Assembly: GCF_900114995.1 (NCBI RefSeq)
Contig: NZ_FOUX01000003.1
Location: 496,001-560,000 of the forward strand
DNA: 64,000 nt
Source of the DNA: Chitinophaga sp. YR627
Lineage (GTDB): Bacteria; Bacteroidota; Bacteroidia; Chitinophagales; Chitinophagaceae
Direction: 5' to 3'
Below are positions 1 to 8,969 of this stretch, piece by piece. A program made the position numbers and the translations under genes. Numbering within the stretch: position 1 is the stretch's first letter; the number at the start of each line of letters is the position of its first letter. Below the pieces are notes generated by a model, which was not told the DNA's origin, did no database searches, and was given only the letters and a program-made list of their open reading frames with translations.

Positions 1-540
1 CAGTACACCCGCGCCGGCACGGAAGGCTTCGATCACATGTGCCGTCTGTACGCCGATAGGCAGGTTACGTTCAAAGTAGCCAGGCACTACGGTCGCCCAT
101 TTCGCATTGACACGTTTGGCGGTTTCCAGTGCCTTTTTACACTCTTTTACAAAAGCGTCTTTAAACTCCTGTTTGCCGCTGGTCAGAGACACCTTCCAGT
201 TATCGCCGGCATCGATCACAAATACCCCCATCTGCATACCAAGTTTGCTGAGCAGTTTACCGATCTTCTCCTGTTCTGCCGTGTCTCTTTTCATCATGCC
301 GTTGTCTTCGATGGAACGGAATCCCTGATCATACATGAACTGTATCTGATCGAGGAAGTTTTCGCCGCCACTGTTTTTAAACATACCGTCATGAGGGGCA
401 TAGTTGAGATTGAAGGTTTTGCCTGCGTGTTCTTTATCCTTGCCACTGAAGGACTGATGGGCGGCTGCCGCGGCACTGCCTGCTGCCAGTGTAGAGAGAC
501 CTGCCAATGTGCTTTGCTGAAGGAATTTTCTTCTTTCCAT
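1..540 (-). CDS. TIM-barrel sugar isomerase, hydroxypyruvate isomerase-like (3' part outside window)
   Basis: An open frame enters from the left edge and starts at ATG 538-540, so about 180 N-terminal residues are visible. The protein begins MERRKFLQQSTLAGLSTLAA, a Tat-like twin-arginine signal followed by an Ala-rich stretch, so export is likely. The mature part (NLNYAPHDGMF, IEDNGMMKRD, GMQMGVFVIDAG, ATVVPGYFERNLP) resembles sugar phosphate isomerase/epimerase TIM barrels of the hydroxypyruvate isomerase type. It is divergent from the SUMF1-fold gene at 706. Exported TIM-barrel isomerases commonly sit near Gfo/Idh/MocA and GMC oxidoreductases, as here. Substrate cannot be told; the C-terminal half is missing. 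Confidence 0.8.
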   Translation of the reverse strand, partial: MERRKFLQQSTLAGLSTLAAGSAAAAAHQSFSGKDKEHAGKTFNLNYAPHDGMFKNSGGENFLDQIQFMYDQGFRSIEDNGMMKRDTAEQEKIGKLLSKLGMQMGVFVIDAGDNWKVSLTSGKQEFKDAFVKECKKALETAKRVNAKWATVVPGYFERNLPIGVQTAHVIEAFRAGAGVL

Positions 541-663
541 AACGTTAAAGGGTTGATTGCATGAATGCTAAATGTAATCGCTTTTTGATTCCGGCGCAAG
601 GGCTCCCTGAGGGAAAAGTGTATTTCTTACCCTCATTCATGGAAAAAACGTTGCATCCCAATT

Positions 664-696
664 TTTGATTTAATAAATTCACAGGTATTATCTTTC
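664..696 (+). promoter_or_regulatory. Bacteroidota-type promoter (-33 TTTG, -7 TATCTTTC)
   Basis: TTTG at 664-667 is followed after 21 bp by TATCTTTC at 689-696, one mismatch from the TAnnTTTG minus-7 consensus. The ATG of the next gene is at 706, so the 5' leader would be only a few bases long. Confidence 0.5.
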
Positions 697-705
697 AAAC
701 GAGTT

Positions 706-1677
706 ATGAAAAACAGATTATTGGCGTTGTCGCTGGGATCGATACTCGCTGGTCCGGTGTTCGGACAGGAGACCGCCTCCCAGCCATTTGCTGCTTACGA
801 AGAAAAACTGCCAGGAACTACATTCTCTTTTAAAATGGTGCCTATTCCCGCAGGAGAAGTGACGCTCGGAAGTCCTGCAGGCGAAAAGGGCAGAAGCGCC
901 GACGAAGGACCGCAAAAAAAGGTGAAAGTCAATGCATTCTGGATGAGTGCATATGAAGTTACCTTTGAGCAGTATGACGTTTATTCCGACCCGGAAAAAG
1001 ACAAAACACCTATTCCGGACGGGATGACAAGACCGAGTCCTCCCTACATTGACCTGACCCTGGGAATGGGTAAAGTAGGTGGCTTTCCGGCCAACAGTAT
1101 GAGCCAGTACGGCGCATTGATGTACTGTAAATGGCTTTATGCGAAAACCGGTGTATTTTACCGCCTGCCAACAGAAGCGGAATGGGAGTATGCCTGCAGG
1201 GCTGGTGCTACAACCGCTTATCCTTTTGGCAATGATGCCGCAAAGCTGAAGGAATATGCCTGGTATGCCGGCAATAGCGATAACAAATACCATAAGGTAG
1301 GAGAGTTAAAACCTAATGCCTGGGGCTTGTATGATATGCTGGGTAACGTAGCGGAATGGACCCTGGATCAGTACGATGAGCAGTATCTGCAACATGCAGA
1401 AGAGAACAATCCCTGGATTAAGCCGACATCCAAAACGCCCCGGACCATCAAAGGCGGTAATTACCGTGATGAGTCATTGGCCTTGCGCAGTGCCAGCAGA
1501 CTGAAATCTGATCCGGCCTGGAACCGCAGAGACCCACAGATACCAAAAAGCTTCTGGTGGAACGCAGATGCGCCATTTATCGGATTTCGTGTAGTGCGTC
1601 CGGCACAGCAACCGACAAAAGAAGAAGCCGCACGTTTTTTTGAAGAGGTCGTAGATCAGTACAAAGGATCAAGATAA
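706..1677 (+). CDS. SUMF1/FGE-fold secreted protein lacking the FGE cysteines
   Basis: 323 residues with a signal peptide (MKNRLLALSLGSILAGPVFG). The body shows the formylglycine-generating-enzyme (SUMF1) fold: MVPIPAGEVTLGS, YEVTFEQYDVY, YRLPTEAEWEYACRAG, WGLYDMLGNVAEWTLDQY, TIKGGNYRDES and the C-terminal GFRVVRP. In true FGEs the two active-site cysteines sit just after the KGG-S/N-Y segment; here that segment reads KGGNYRDESLALRSASR with no cysteine, so sulfatase activation is unlikely. No sulfatase is nearby. It lies 78 bp ahead of a Gfo/Idh/MocA gene on the same strand and has its own promoter at 664-696. Likely a periplasmic binding or structural relative of FGE. Confidence 0.85.
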   Translation: MKNRLLALSLGSILAGPVFGQETASQPFAAYEEKLPGTTFSFKMVPIPAGEVTLGSPAGEKGRSADEGPQKKVKVNAFWMSAYEVTFEQYDVYSDPEKDKTPIPDGMTRPSPPYIDLTLGMGKVGGFPANSMSQYGALMYCKWLYAKTGVFYRLPTEAEWEYACRAGATTAYPFGNDAAKLKEYAWYAGNSDNKYHKVGELKPNAWGLYDMLGNVAEWTLDQYDEQYLQHAEENNPWIKPTSKTPRTIKGGNYRDESLALRSASRLKSDPAWNRRDPQIPKSFWWNADAPFIGFRVVRPAQQPTKEEAARFFEEVVDQYKGSR

Positions 1678-1755
1678 GTTACAGACAGCGATAAGCTGAA
1701 CACACAGGTCAATAGTAAAAATTCCCCCGATTAACACATAAAAAAACCTTCTATC

Positions 1756-3093
1756 ATGCAACAGGAAGAACTGAATCAATTCCACGGAAAGTCCCGCAGG
1801 GACTTTGTAAAAGAGTCTTCATTACTGGCTGGCGGTTTACTGACCATGCCTATGTTGTCTCAGGCCAATTTCTTTTCAGGAGCAGACAATGTCATTAAAA
1901 TAGCGCTGATCGGATGCGGTGGGCGTGGTACCGGTGCTGCTGTGCAGGCACTGAGTACCAAACAGAACGTTCAGCTGGTGGCAATGGCAGATGCTTTTGC
2001 AGAGCGACTGAATAACAGCTACAACGACATTAAAGGCGAAGTAGGTGACACACCTGGCAAACTGAATGTAAAAGAAGAAAACAAATTTATCGGTTTTGAC
2101 GCCTACAAAAAGGCGATCGCACTGGCAGATGTGGTGATCCTCGCTACACCTCCCGGCTTCCGTCCGATCCATTTTGAGGAGGCGGTAAAACAGGGTAAAC
2201 ACATCTTCATGGAGAAACCAGTAGCGACCGATCCTGCTGGTATCAAAAGAGTGCTGGAAGCAGCAGAAGTAGCAAAGAGCAAAAAGCTGAATGTCGTAGT
2301 AGGGTTACAACGCCGTTACCAGACCTCTTACCGCGAAATGTACAAGCGTTTCCAGGATGGTATCATTGGTGACATTTTATCTATGCAGGTATGGTGGAAC
2401 CAGGGTGCACTGTGGGTAAGACCACGTAAACCTGAATATACAGAGATGGAGTACCAGATGCGTAACTGGTATTACTTCAACTGGTTATGTGGTGATCATA
2501 TCGTAGAACAGCATATTCACAATATTGACGTCGGTAACTGGTTCATGAACGATTATCCGGTGACAGCCGTAGGTATGGGCGGACGTTCCGTACGTACCGG
2601 TAAGGAATTCGGAGAGATCTATGATCACCACTATGTAGAATACCGCTATGGTAATGGTGTGGTGATGAACAGCCAGTGCCGTCACTGGAAAGATGCGGAT
2701 AGCAGGGTAGACGAGGAGATCGTTGGTACAAAAGGCCGTATGCTGATGGATAAAGCCGTGATCAAAGATCATAAAGGCAAGGTGCTGTACCAGTTTGATA
2801 AAAAGCAGGAAAATCAGCCGTATCAGGCAGAACACGATGAGCTGTTTGCTGCTATTGCAAAAGGGGAGTATAAATTCCATGATGCAGAAAGAGCGGCTAA
2901 AACAACGCTGACGGCTATTATCGGCCGACTGGCCACCTATTCCGGACAGACCATCGCCTTTGATAAAGCACTGAATTCCGGACTGAATCTGCAGCCTGCT
3001 ACCTATGCTTTTGACGCGGCGCCACCAATCGTGCCGGATGCTGATGGTAATTACGCTTATGCGCATCCAGGTATCACTAGATATTTCAGCTGA
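1756..3093 (+). CDS. Tat-exported Gfo/Idh/MocA family oxidoreductase
   Basis: 445 residues. An N-terminal SRRDFVKESSLLAGGLLTMP stretch is a twin-arginine signal. The Rossmann NAD(P) site follows: IKIALIGCGGRGTGAAVQAL, with DVVILATPPGFRP and the family signature GKHIFMEKPVATDPAG carrying the conserved EKP lysine. The C-terminal half is the Gfo/Idh/MocA alpha/beta domain (VGLQRRYQTSYREMY, WYYFNWLCGDHIVEQHIHNIDV). Such exported members oxidise or reduce sugars with a tightly bound nicotinamide cofactor. Here it is near a second Tat-type paralogue (6747-8192) and a GMC dehydrogenase. The terminator-like hairpin at 3136-3158 follows it. Exact sugar unknown. Confidence 0.9.
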   Translation: MQQEELNQFHGKSRRDFVKESSLLAGGLLTMPMLSQANFFSGADNVIKIALIGCGGRGTGAAVQALSTKQNVQLVAMADAFAERLNNSYNDIKGEVGDTPGKLNVKEENKFIGFDAYKKAIALADVVILATPPGFRPIHFEEAVKQGKHIFMEKPVATDPAGIKRVLEAAEVAKSKKLNVVVGLQRRYQTSYREMYKRFQDGIIGDILSMQVWWNQGALWVRPRKPEYTEMEYQMRNWYYFNWLCGDHIVEQHIHNIDVGNWFMNDYPVTAVGMGGRSVRTGKEFGEIYDHHYVEYRYGNGVVMNSQCRHWKDADSRVDEEIVGTKGRMLMDKAVIKDHKGKVLYQFDKKQENQPYQAEHDELFAAIAKGEYKFHDAERAAKTTLTAIIGRLATYSGQTIAFDKALNSGLNLQPATYAFDAAPPIVPDADGNYAYAHPGITRYFS

Positions 3094-3135
3094 CACGCTG
3101 TATATTAGAGATAATTTGTAATATAATAAGATGTT

Positions 3136-3158
3136 GAAGGCTCCATTATGGAGCCTTC
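3136..3158 (+). terminator. Hairpin after the Gfo/Idh/MocA gene
   Basis: GAAGGCTCCAT (3136-3146) pairs with ATGGAGCCTTC (3148-3158), followed by ACTTTAT. It lies 42 bp after the upstream stop. Because it covers the ATG at 3131, that ATG is unlikely to be the start of the next gene. Confidence 0.6.
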
Positions 3159-3175
3159 ACTTTATAAGGATGTTT

Positions 3176-4498
3176 ATGAGATCATTCAGGATTGTTTTAT
3201 CAGGGTGTCTGTTACTATCGTTTATTAAGCCGGTTGCCGCACAATACGGTCCGATTAAAAAATGGGCAGAAGAGGAGTTACTGACAAGTGCACCGCTGAA
3301 ACAGGCGCATACCGGTATCAGTATTTACGAACCTGCCACCGGCAAATACTGGTACAACTATCAGGAAGATCATTATTTCACACCTGCATCCAATACAAAG
3401 ATCTTCACCCTGTATACCGGCCTACGCCTGCTGGGGGATTCATTACCAGCTTTACGCTATTTCCGTACCGACACTGCTTTGTATGTAAAAGGAATGGCAG
3501 ATCCTGCGTTCCTGCATCCGGATTATAAAGTGCAACCCGCCTGGCAGTTGTTACAGCAGGCTAATCAGCCGATTGTACTGGTGCCCGCAGCGATAGAAAA
3601 CAAACGTTTTGGTAGTGGCTGGGCATGGAGTGATTATGCCGACTACTATCAGCCTGAATTGAATGAATGGCCGGTATATGGCAACGTTGCGCACGTGCGG
3701 CATCACGGTGACACTACTGTTATATGGCCCCGTATGTTCAGTGATACGCTGCATTTTTCGGTTCACCGGAATGATAAGCTGGAGGAACTGCTGACAGAAA
3801 GAGATGAACGTAGTAACCGATTCTCGGTCACCTACAATGGCAATGATAAAAGTGTACAGGAAGGAGAAATTCCATTCATTACAGGGGGGAGTGAGGACCT
3901 TATATACCGCCTGCAGGACACCCTGCATAAACAGATCAGCATCGCGGCTATGGGTAATCAACCAGCTCCTGCGTCCTTTTCTTTGCTGAGAGGCATTCCC
4001 GTGGATACCCTGTTTCAACCGATGATGCATCGTAGTGATAACTTCTTTGCGGAGCAGACGCTCATGATGTGTTCCGCCCTGTTGTGGGATACGATCAGTA
4101 CCGCGCGTACGATCGCGTTTATGCAAAAGAGCTACCTGGCCAATCTGCCGGATACGCCGAAGTGGGTAGATGGCTCCGGACTTTCCCGCTATAACCTTTT
4201 TACGCCGAGAGATTTCGTAAGTGTGTTGTCTGATATGTATAAGACCTATCCTTCACAGAGATTATATGCCCTGCTTCCGACAGGTGGAAAAGGCACCCTG
4301 AAGAACTACTATAAACAACAGTTTGTGCATGCGAAAACAGGCACTTTATCCGGATGCGTCGCATTGAGCGGATATCTGGTGACTAAAAAGAATAAAACAC
4401 TCGTATTCAGTGTATTGGTGAATAACCACAACAACAGTGCTACCGCTGTAAGACGAACGGTAGAAAGTTTCCTCACCCAGATCTGGGAAAAGTACTAA
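3176..4498 (+). CDS. dacB: D-alanyl-D-alanine carboxypeptidase/endopeptidase, PBP4 type
   Basis: Peptidase S13 (PBP4) family, exported to the periplasm and acting on peptidoglycan cross-links. The signal peptide is MRSFRIVLSGCLLLSFIKPVAAQ. Active-site boxes are visible: the SxxK box in TPASNTKIF, an SGLSRYN box in the middle third (VDGSGLSRYNLFTP), and KTG in HAKTGTLSGCVALSGYL. The ATG at 3176 has AAGGA five bases upstream (3166-3170). ATG 3170 is an alternative; the in-frame ATG at 3131 is inside a terminator hairpin. It converges with the minus-strand lipoprotein gene, the two stop codons overlapping by 4 bp (4495-4498). About 440 residues is normal for this family. Confidence 0.9.
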   Translation: MRSFRIVLSGCLLLSFIKPVAAQYGPIKKWAEEELLTSAPLKQAHTGISIYEPATGKYWYNYQEDHYFTPASNTKIFTLYTGLRLLGDSLPALRYFRTDTALYVKGMADPAFLHPDYKVQPAWQLLQQANQPIVLVPAAIENKRFGSGWAWSDYADYYQPELNEWPVYGNVAHVRHHGDTTVIWPRMFSDTLHFSVHRNDKLEELLTERDERSNRFSVTYNGNDKSVQEGEIPFITGGSEDLIYRLQDTLHKQISIAAMGNQPAPASFSLLRGIPVDTLFQPMMHRSDNFFAEQTLMMCSALLWDTISTARTIAFMQKSYLANLPDTPKWVDGSGLSRYNLFTPRDFVSVLSDMYKTYPSQRLYALLPTGGKGTLKNYYKQQFVHAKTGTLSGCVALSGYLVTKKNKTLVFSVLVNNHNNSATAVRRTVESFLTQIWEKY

Positions 4499-5139
4499 CG
4501 GATCTTGTAGTCCACCAGCCGTACTGTATCAGTAACGGAAGCGGTTTCTATATAACCGACGCCCGGCGCATAGTAATAGGTTGCGATGGTGCCGGCAGGG
4601 TATGTCGTTTCTCCTACAATGATTGCTGCATCCTGCCGGATGACAATAACGCCGTTGTAAGTGATACCCATAACGCGTCTGGAAACATCTCTTTCAAGCA
4701 GATGGTATTGCAGCAGACCGAATTGTTTTACCCCTGCAACGGTGGCTAGTACGGTATCGCTCCAGGTAGAACCTGCGGGATAGTCGTCATGCAGAAAGAG
4801 TCTGTCACCTGGTGTCAGTTCATAGTCAGGCAGGGACAAAGCCTGTTCATACAGGAAGTAACTTCCATTATTACAGCGGATAAACTGGTCGTTATACCCG
4901 TCATTAAGAATGGAATACGGACGTCCTTCGATGCTGGTATCTTTCCTGACCCGTAGGGTATACTGAGAGGCGTCTCCCAGATTGTTGACATACTGATAGG
5001 TAAACGATGACCCGATCGTATACGGGGCATAACTACAGGGAGTGACGGTATTCAATGCTTCAAGGCTTTTTTCTTTACGACATGCGCACGTAGCAATAAT
5101 ACTCAAGGCTCCCAATACGGATAGCAGTTTAGATGGCAT
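4495..5139 (-). CDS. Hypothetical lipoprotein with CRKExSLE start
   Basis: 214 residues with a lipoprotein signal (MPSKLLSVLGALSIIATCAC). The mature protein begins CRKEKSLEALNT. Nothing in the body (YTIGSSFTYQYVNNLGD, LRVRKDTSIEGRPYSI, NGSYFLYEQALSLPDYEL) points to a named enzyme; it looks like a beta-rich secreted protein. The next gene on this strand (5251-6624) begins its mature part with the near-identical CRKELSLEG, suggesting shared sorting or common origin. Its last bases overlap the dacB stop codon. Function unknown. Confidence 0.75.
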   Translation of the reverse strand: MPSKLLSVLGALSIIATCACRKEKSLEALNTVTPCSYAPYTIGSSFTYQYVNNLGDASQYTLRVRKDTSIEGRPYSILNDGYNDQFIRCNNGSYFLYEQALSLPDYELTPGDRLFLHDDYPAGSTWSDTVLATVAGVKQFGLLQYHLLERDVSRRVMGITYNGVIVIRQDAAIIVGETTYPAGTIATYYYAPGVGYIETASVTDTVRLVDYKIR

Positions 5140-5250
5140 AGGTACTTACTCTAGTTAACATTGGCATAGGAAGGCACGGGATAGTAGGTCCGTAAAAGTA
5201 ATAAAAAACTTTCGGGCGACTTAGTATAAATTATTGAATATCATAATTAG

Positions 5251-6624
5251 TTAATCACAAACCACAATGTTGGGCGTGATGGTGCCATTGCTGGCGTTGG
5301 TCGTCATGGCGGACGTTTTTCCTGTACCGTTGTCGGTTGCCGTCAGGGTGATATTGACAGGATCTGTTTCACATCTGACGATGGTCGTATTGAAAGTGCC
5401 TTGTGTAATGGTAGCGGCGTAATTGGTTCCGTCGATATTGATGATCACTTTTCCTGCCGCCACATTGGTATTGTCACAGTCTTTAGCGGTTCCCCTGATA
5501 ATCAGGGAGGTACTTGCCGGTAATGTGACGCTGATGTTACTGACGGTGGCAGCTGCGCTGAAAGGACCTATTTCCTGCTGACGCAGTACGTTGTCGCAGT
5601 TATCGGTGACTGTCAGGATCAGCACATTATTGGCGGGTACTTTGCCGTAGAAGATGCCGTCTTCGGCAGAGAATGCGAAAGATGGAATGAAATCGACCTT
5701 GGTCATCACCGTTACCCTGATATTGGGCACCGGATTACCATTCTGGTCTTTAATGCCGGCTGTGAGTGCGATCTGTGGTAGCGTGGTGGCACAGAGCCAG
5801 TAGCCGGGTTTAGTGATCTTACCAACATAATCATTGCCCTCGCGGGTAGCGGTTCCTTCCTGTATCCAGAAACCGGTGTCGCCGTTAAAATACCAGAGCG
5901 GTATTTCGGTAGGCGCACTGCTGGCCAGGGTATTAGGTATCATAATGCGGAAAATTGCCGGATTGGTGGAATCCGGATGCAGGGTATTGCCGGCGCCATC
6001 TTCCATCGTGGTGGCGATCATACTGAATGCCCGCAGGAAAACCTGTCTGTTCTGCTCATTTATACCCCGCAGGTCACCAGGCATCTGATCGGCAATGGTA
6101 CTGTTCTCCGGATTGATATAAATGGAACGAACGGTTACAGGACCGCCATAGGGCTGGTCTCCGCCAGTCAGAATGCTGCCGGGAGGAAAAGTGAGGGTCC
6201 CTTCAGGAAAGGGGATTACTCCGCCGGATGTGCCACTTATAGGATTCTGATTTTCAAGCAGTAGTTCGATTTGTATATACTGTATAATGCCTTCCCGGAC
6301 CATCAGTGTGCGGTAGCCTTTGAAATAGCCAGCTTTATCCACACTTACAACAGTTGCATCGTCGGGACCATTAATTTTTTCCAGGAGAAAATAGCCATTT
6401 GCATCAGTCGTGGCAGTTACGCCGCCACCGCTGACAGTTGCGCCCTGTACCGGCTGACGTTGTTCATTCAGTACACGTCCCTGAATACTGGTAGTGACGA
6501 TTTGAGCAGGAGGAGGTTCTGTCTCCGGAGGAGTCCCTTCAAGAGAAAGTTCTTTCCTACAGGAGCTTATTGTTAATAACAACAGGCAATACACCAGCAC
6601 TGGGGACAATCTTAACAAATGCAT
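5251..6624 (-). CDS. Lipoprotein with carboxypeptidase-regulatory-like domain
   Basis: 457 residues. The lipobox is LLLTISSC and the mature protein begins CRKELSLEG, followed by a Pro/Glu-rich linker. Residues about 45-115 form a CarboxypepD_reg-like Ig-type domain (SIQGRVLNEQRQPVQGATVS, TTDANGYFLLEK). The rest is a long beta-rich region with a possible second Ig-like segment (IALTAGIKDQNGNPVPNIRV). Likely cell-surface exposed, as usual for this domain in Bacteroidota, where it is found on TonB-linked receptors and lipoproteins. No catalytic residues recognised. It is 111 bp upstream of the other CRKE lipoprotein gene and probably co-transcribed with it. Confidence 0.8.
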   Translation of the reverse strand: MHLLRLSPVLVYCLLLLTISSCRKELSLEGTPPETEPPPAQIVTTSIQGRVLNEQRQPVQGATVSGGGVTATTDANGYFLLEKINGPDDATVVSVDKAGYFKGYRTLMVREGIIQYIQIELLLENQNPISGTSGGVIPFPEGTLTFPPGSILTGGDQPYGGPVTVRSIYINPENSTIADQMPGDLRGINEQNRQVFLRAFSMIATTMEDGAGNTLHPDSTNPAIFRIMIPNTLASSAPTEIPLWYFNGDTGFWIQEGTATREGNDYVGKITKPGYWLCATTLPQIALTAGIKDQNGNPVPNIRVTVMTKVDFIPSFAFSAEDGIFYGKVPANNVLILTVTDNCDNVLRQQEIGPFSAAATVSNISVTLPASTSLIIRGTAKDCDNTNVAAGKVIINIDGTNYAATITQGTFNTTIVRCETDPVNITLTATDNGTGKTSAMTTNASNGTITPNIVVCD

Positions 6625-6693
6625 ATGGAATTTGGGATGGGATTAATGAACGTTGTAGTAAATATAGCGCTTAACTGGCTGACCAGCAAAGAA

Positions 6694-6723
6694 AAAGGGA
6701 AGAACATTGCTGTCCTTCCCTTT
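6694..6723 (-). terminator. Rho-independent terminator of the 10.7-6.7 kb operon
   Basis: AAAGGGAAG (6694-6702) pairs with CTTCCCTTT (6715-6723). Read on the minus strand it is followed by a TTTTTCTTT tract, 24 bp after the stop of the Gfo/Idh/MocA gene at 6747. Confidence 0.8.
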
Positions 6724-6746
6724 GAATATTGGTATTCGTAGCTGAG

Positions 6747-8192
6747 CTATACACCAAGGCTCCAGCCCTGACGGTATGTTCTCTTAACGAACTGATTGGC
6801 ATCATCAAAGTTGGTAATTTTCATTTCCTTGCTATCCCAGAGCAGTTTGATATAACGGCCAGGGAAGCTGGTTTTACCTTCTTTTTCTTTCCTGATGTCG
6901 AAGCTTCTGATAGCGAGGTTGGCCATCAGCAGTGTTTCGGTCAGCGGACCGGCAATAGAGAACGGAGAGCTGATCAGTTTGTCTTTCGGACTATTGAAAC
7001 CAGCGATCGCCGCATTAACCCACTGTACATAGTGTCCTTCCGGTACACGTGCAATGGTCTGCGGTGTGTTCGTCTGTTTGGTCTTGCTGGTCGGTAGTAA
7101 CTGCGGATCTCTACCGTAGGTACCACACATCATTTTACCTTTATCGCCGATCAGGATAGCACCGTTACCACCGTCACCCATTACCTCGTTTGGTCCCAGT
7201 TCTTCAGGGCGTTCTGGCTGGATACCACCATCCATCCAGTGGAGGGTGATTTCTTTACCGTTTTTACCGTCGAATTTCAGGATTACGTGAGATGAAGGAG
7301 GACAGCTTTCAGGGAAGTAGCCGCGTTTGAATTCGTCTACATAAACGCTACCTACGCTGCATTCAACTGATTTCGGATAACCCAGTCCGAGAATACGGAA
7401 TGGAGGTTCGATGATGTGGCAACCCATATCACCTAATGCACCGGTACCATAATCCCACCAGCCACGCCAGTTAAACGGTACCAGTTTATCGATATAATCT
7501 TTGTAGGGAGCAGTACCCAGCCAGAGGTCCCAATCCAGTTCTTTAGGCACTTCTGCCTTCATGCTGGACCATGGAATACCCTGTGGCCATACCGGACGGT
7601 CTGTCCAGCAGTAAACGGTGTGTACATCGCCGATCAGACCGGCATTGTACCATTCCATCATCTGACGTACGCCATCGCCGGAAGCACCCTGGTTACCCAT
7701 CTGTGTAACCACTTTATTTTTCTGGGCAGCGGCAGTCAGTGCACGTGCTTCGAAAATATCGTGGGTGAGTGGTTTCTGCACATATACGTGTTTACCCAGC
7801 TGCATGGCCGCCATTGCCGCTACTGCGTGCTGGTGGTCAGGTGTGGAAACCGTAACGGCATCAATATGTTTATGCTCTTTATCGAGCATTTCCCTGAAGT
7901 CTTTGTAGAATTTCGCTTTCGGGAAACGAGCAACGGATGCTGCTGCTCTGCGGGTGTCTACGTCGCACAGGTAAGTGATGTCTGCAGGACCTTTTGCGAT
8001 CTCAGACAGATCGCTTTCTCCTTTACCGCCTACACCAATACCGGCAACACGTAAACGATCGCTGGGAGCAATAAAACCTTTACCTCCTAAGACGTGACGT
8101 GGAACGATCATAAAACCAGCTGCAGCAAGGGCACCTTGTTTTAGGAATGATCTACGGGATTCATGACTTCCCTTGTTATTTTTTTCGACCAT
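6747..8192 (-). CDS. Tat-exported Gfo/Idh/MocA family oxidoreductase (second copy)
   Basis: 481 residues from ATG 8192; a TTG at 8201 also lies in frame. A twin-arginine motif is seen in HESRRSFLKQGALAAAGFMI. The Rossmann site is LRVAGIGVGGKGESDL; AVTVSTPDHQHAVAAMAAMQ and GKHVYVQKPLTHDIFEARAL carry the family signature, with QKP in place of the usual EKP. The C-terminal domain ends in GRYIKLLWDSKEMKITNFDD. This subgroup is common in Bacteroidota sugar-oxidation loci. It follows the GMC oxidoreductase and its small subunit on the same strand (69 bp after the small-subunit stop), so the three likely act on the same sugar or keto-sugar. Confidence 0.9.
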   Translation of the reverse strand: MVEKNNKGSHESRRSFLKQGALAAAGFMIVPRHVLGGKGFIAPSDRLRVAGIGVGGKGESDLSEIAKGPADITYLCDVDTRRAAASVARFPKAKFYKDFREMLDKEHKHIDAVTVSTPDHQHAVAAMAAMQLGKHVYVQKPLTHDIFEARALTAAAQKNKVVTQMGNQGASGDGVRQMMEWYNAGLIGDVHTVYCWTDRPVWPQGIPWSSMKAEVPKELDWDLWLGTAPYKDYIDKLVPFNWRGWWDYGTGALGDMGCHIIEPPFRILGLGYPKSVECSVGSVYVDEFKRGYFPESCPPSSHVILKFDGKNGKEITLHWMDGGIQPERPEELGPNEVMGDGGNGAILIGDKGKMMCGTYGRDPQLLPTSKTKQTNTPQTIARVPEGHYVQWVNAAIAGFNSPKDKLISSPFSIAGPLTETLLMANLAIRSFDIRKEKEGKTSFPGRYIKLLWDSKEMKITNFDDANQFVKRTYRQGWSLGV

Positions 8193-8261
8193 ATGTAACA
8201 AAATTTACCGATCAATATAAAAGAAAATGAGAGAAATTACCTGTTATTAATGATGTGTGGA

Positions 8262-8948
8262 TCAGTCCCAGGTCATGATCGTACCCCTGTCTTCCATTTT
8301 TACATACAGCGGAAGCAGTTTTTCATCATAGGCAAGACCATATTGTTGCAGGACATCCGCCGGCACACCATCCCATTCGGTAGGAACGTTGCCTTTATAG
8401 CCAAGGTCCCTGATACCGGCTTCGCTGGTAAAGAAGCCGTTTGCCGTCAGGTCGCGCATCAATGAGAAGAAGGCAACGCCCTGACTCATTTCTGGTTTTG
8501 CCTGCTCCGGATAGGCGATCTGGTCCACCAGTTCCAGTTGTTGTTGTTGTGTACAGTCAGTGAACGCATTGTTATAACGTTTCATACACTGTACATCCAG
8601 CCAGCGTAATCCACCGCGCAGGGGCAGTTTGAACTGTGGCTGGTCCTTGGCCATGAACTCAATGAATTCCGGCACTTTAGCTGCTGATGCACTGATAGAG
8701 TGATCGTCAGCAGGTATAATAATATCTGCGAGTACGGTGATTGTTTTCAGCTCTGTAGCGGTAAAAAATGTCTCTGCCATCAGTGCTGCATCTCTGGTGG
8801 CCTCTGGTTCTGTACGACCATAACCGCCGAGTTTACCAGCTGTTTCCTTGTCTTTGGCCGGAGACTTTTTATCATCGCAGCCGGTCAGTATAGCGCCAAC
8901 GGATAAGGAGCCTATTGTCAGCGCTTTGAGCGATTCCCTTCTGTCCAT
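8262..8948 (-). CDS. Gluconate 2-dehydrogenase subunit 3 family protein (small subunit)
   Basis: 228 residues. The start MDRRESLKALTIGSLSVGAI carries a twin-arginine signal ending near TGC. The body matches the small subunit of membrane sugar dehydrogenases: FFTATELKTITVLADIIIPA, SASAAKVPEFIEFM, LDVQCMKRYNNAFTDCT and GFFTSEAGIRDLGYKGN. These subunits help export and stabilise the flavoprotein subunit. Its stop is 69 bp before the Gfo/Idh/MocA gene and its start is 21 bp after the GMC gene, so the pair is clearly one transcription unit. Confidence 0.88.
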   Translation of the reverse strand: MDRRESLKALTIGSLSVGAILTGCDDKKSPAKDKETAGKLGGYGRTEPEATRDAALMAETFFTATELKTITVLADIIIPADDHSISASAAKVPEFIEFMAKDQPQFKLPLRGGLRWLDVQCMKRYNNAFTDCTQQQQLELVDQIAYPEQAKPEMSQGVAFFSLMRDLTANGFFTSEAGIRDLGYKGNVPTEWDGVPADVLQQYGLAYDEKLLPLYVKMEDRGTIMTWD

Positions 8949-8969
8949 AATGGGATGAATTAAGGTGTA

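Noticed and set aside
37..564. Plus-strand open frame of 175 codons
   Set aside because: Antisense to the TIM-barrel gene, whose minus-strand translation shows a clear signal peptide and family motifs.
3131..3175. Upstream start of dacB at 3131
   Set aside because: The ATG lies in a terminator hairpin of the preceding gene; ATG 3176 has AAGGA and begins a normal signal peptide.
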